A stretch of DNA of 64,000 bases. Source: Chloroflexota bacterium. Lineage in GTDB: Bacteria; Chloroflexota; Anaerolineae; Anaerolineales; Anaerolineaceae. The notes under the pieces were generated by a model that saw nothing but the letters and a program-made list of their open reading frames with translations, ran no database searches and was not told the origin of the DNA. This document shows, piece by piece, positions 63,543-64,000 of this stretch. How positions within the stretch are numbered: position 1 is the stretch's first letter; each line of letters begins with the position of its first letter. The position numbers and the translations under genes were made by a program. The stretch spans positions 1-64,000 of the forward strand of contig JAKQFH010000026.1 in NCBI GenBank assembly GCA_029556265.1, given 5' to 3'.

Positions 63543-64000
63543 ATGGCAAGTGTAACGTACGATCATGTCTGGAAAAAATATGGCGATGTTGTAGCTGTGC
63601 AAGATCTCAATCTTGCAATCGAGGATAAAGAATTCCTCGTTCTTGTTGGTCCATCCGGCTGTGGAAAGACAACCGCATTGCGCTGTCTGGCTGGCTTGGA
63701 AGAAATCACTCAGGGTCAAGTAAAAATCGGGGATCAGGTCGTCAATGACGTCGCCCCGAAAGACCGTGATATTGCCATGGTTTTCCAAAGCTATGCGCTC
63801 TATCCGCACATGTCAGTGTACGATAATATGGCATTCGGTCTCAAGCTGCGTAAGATGCCCAAAGACGAAATTGATCGACGGGTGAAGGAATCCGCCAAAA
63901 TCCTCGGCATTGAAGGTTTTCTCAAGCGCAAACCGAAGGAGCTTTCCGGCGGTCAGCGTCAGCGCGTGGCTGTCGGCCGCGCTATTGTGCGCGAACCAAA
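63543..64000 (+). CDS. ABC transporter ATPase, MalK/UgpC family (3' end outside window)
   Basis: 152 residues visible from ATG 63543, preceded by [24 protein letters not shown], Walker [10 protein letters not shown] (about 37-45), Q-loop [16 protein letters not shown] and signature [16 protein letters not shown] are the text of MalK/MsmK/UgpC-type ATPases for sugar or polyol importers. The Walker B region is beyond the window, as is the regulatory C-terminal domain. Substrate cannot be told without the binding protein and permease genes. Confidence 0.93.
   Translation, partial: MASVTYDHVWKKYGDVVAVQDLNLAIEDKEFLVLVGPSGCGKTTALRCLAGLEEITQGQVKIGDQVVNDVAPKDRDIAMVFQSYALYPHMSVYDNMAFGLKLRKMPKDEIDRRVKESAKILGIEGFLKRKPKELSGGQRQRVAVGRAIVREP

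Noticed and set aside
1-64000. CRISPR array, prophage or integron
   Set aside because: No regularly spaced short repeats, cas genes, phage structural genes or integrase with attachment sites were seen.

Overview
The window reads as a chromosomal segment of a strictly anaerobic, fermentative bacterium. The mix of families suggests a Chloroflexi (Anaerolineae-like) genome. That is an inference from the tungsten aldehyde oxidoreductase, Hdr/Flx modules, HoxYH-type hydrogenase, SufBCD, rubredoxin, T-box-controlled ileS and GC-rich codon use; there is no 16S rRNA to confirm it.

Layout. (1) 1-12.8 kb: the 3' part of rpoN, a cytosolic PAS/GAF histidine kinase, and a sigma-54 activator that ends before any DNA-binding domain. 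A textbook sigma-54 promoter follows at once, then a small membrane protein, a 1780-aa TPR protein and a TPR protein carrying a caspase-fold (C25/gingipain-like) peptidase domain. (2) 12.8-22.9 kb: one operon for a tungsten aldehyde:ferredoxin oxidoreductase with HycB-like Fe-S protein, HdrA (with an in-frame TGA read as selenocysteine and a C-terminal MvhD domain), HdrC, MvhD/FlxD, FlxC-, FlxB- and FlxA-like proteins and a polyferredoxin. No HdrB is present. (3) 23.2-35.2 kb, mostly minus strand: metallophosphoesterase, secreted BNR-repeat protein, threonine aldolase, rluD, lspA, ileS with T-box leader, a transposase remnant between 49-bp direct repeats, tRNA-His and hisS. (4) 35.2-54.4 kb: DRTGG, CBS-HATPase, DRTGG and PHP regulatory genes. 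A promoter with a Rex-like operator then precedes a large [NiFe] hydrogenase operon: two NuoE/NuoF pairs, NuoG-like, HoxY and HoxH, a HoxW-type protease, FdhD and HypABFCDE. (5) 54.6-64 kb: methyltransferase, PIG-L deacetylase, sufCBD with a strong promoter, LysM and repeat proteins, an HhH protein, a SufR-like regulator with a SufT-like protein, rubredoxin, and the start of a sugar-type ABC ATPase.

How it fits together. Regions 2 and 4 are redox hubs that connect ferredoxin, NAD(H), H2 and aldehydes, probably through flavin-based electron bifurcation or confurcation. The Hyp genes, FdhD and Suf genes supply NiFe, W/Mo-cofactor and Fe-S maturation. Region 1 looks like a self-contained sigma-54 signalling and proteolysis system and is the best candidate for something undescribed. 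The selenocysteine HdrA and the loss of cluster-binding cysteines in three thioredoxin-like domains of the hydrogenase operon are the other notable points.
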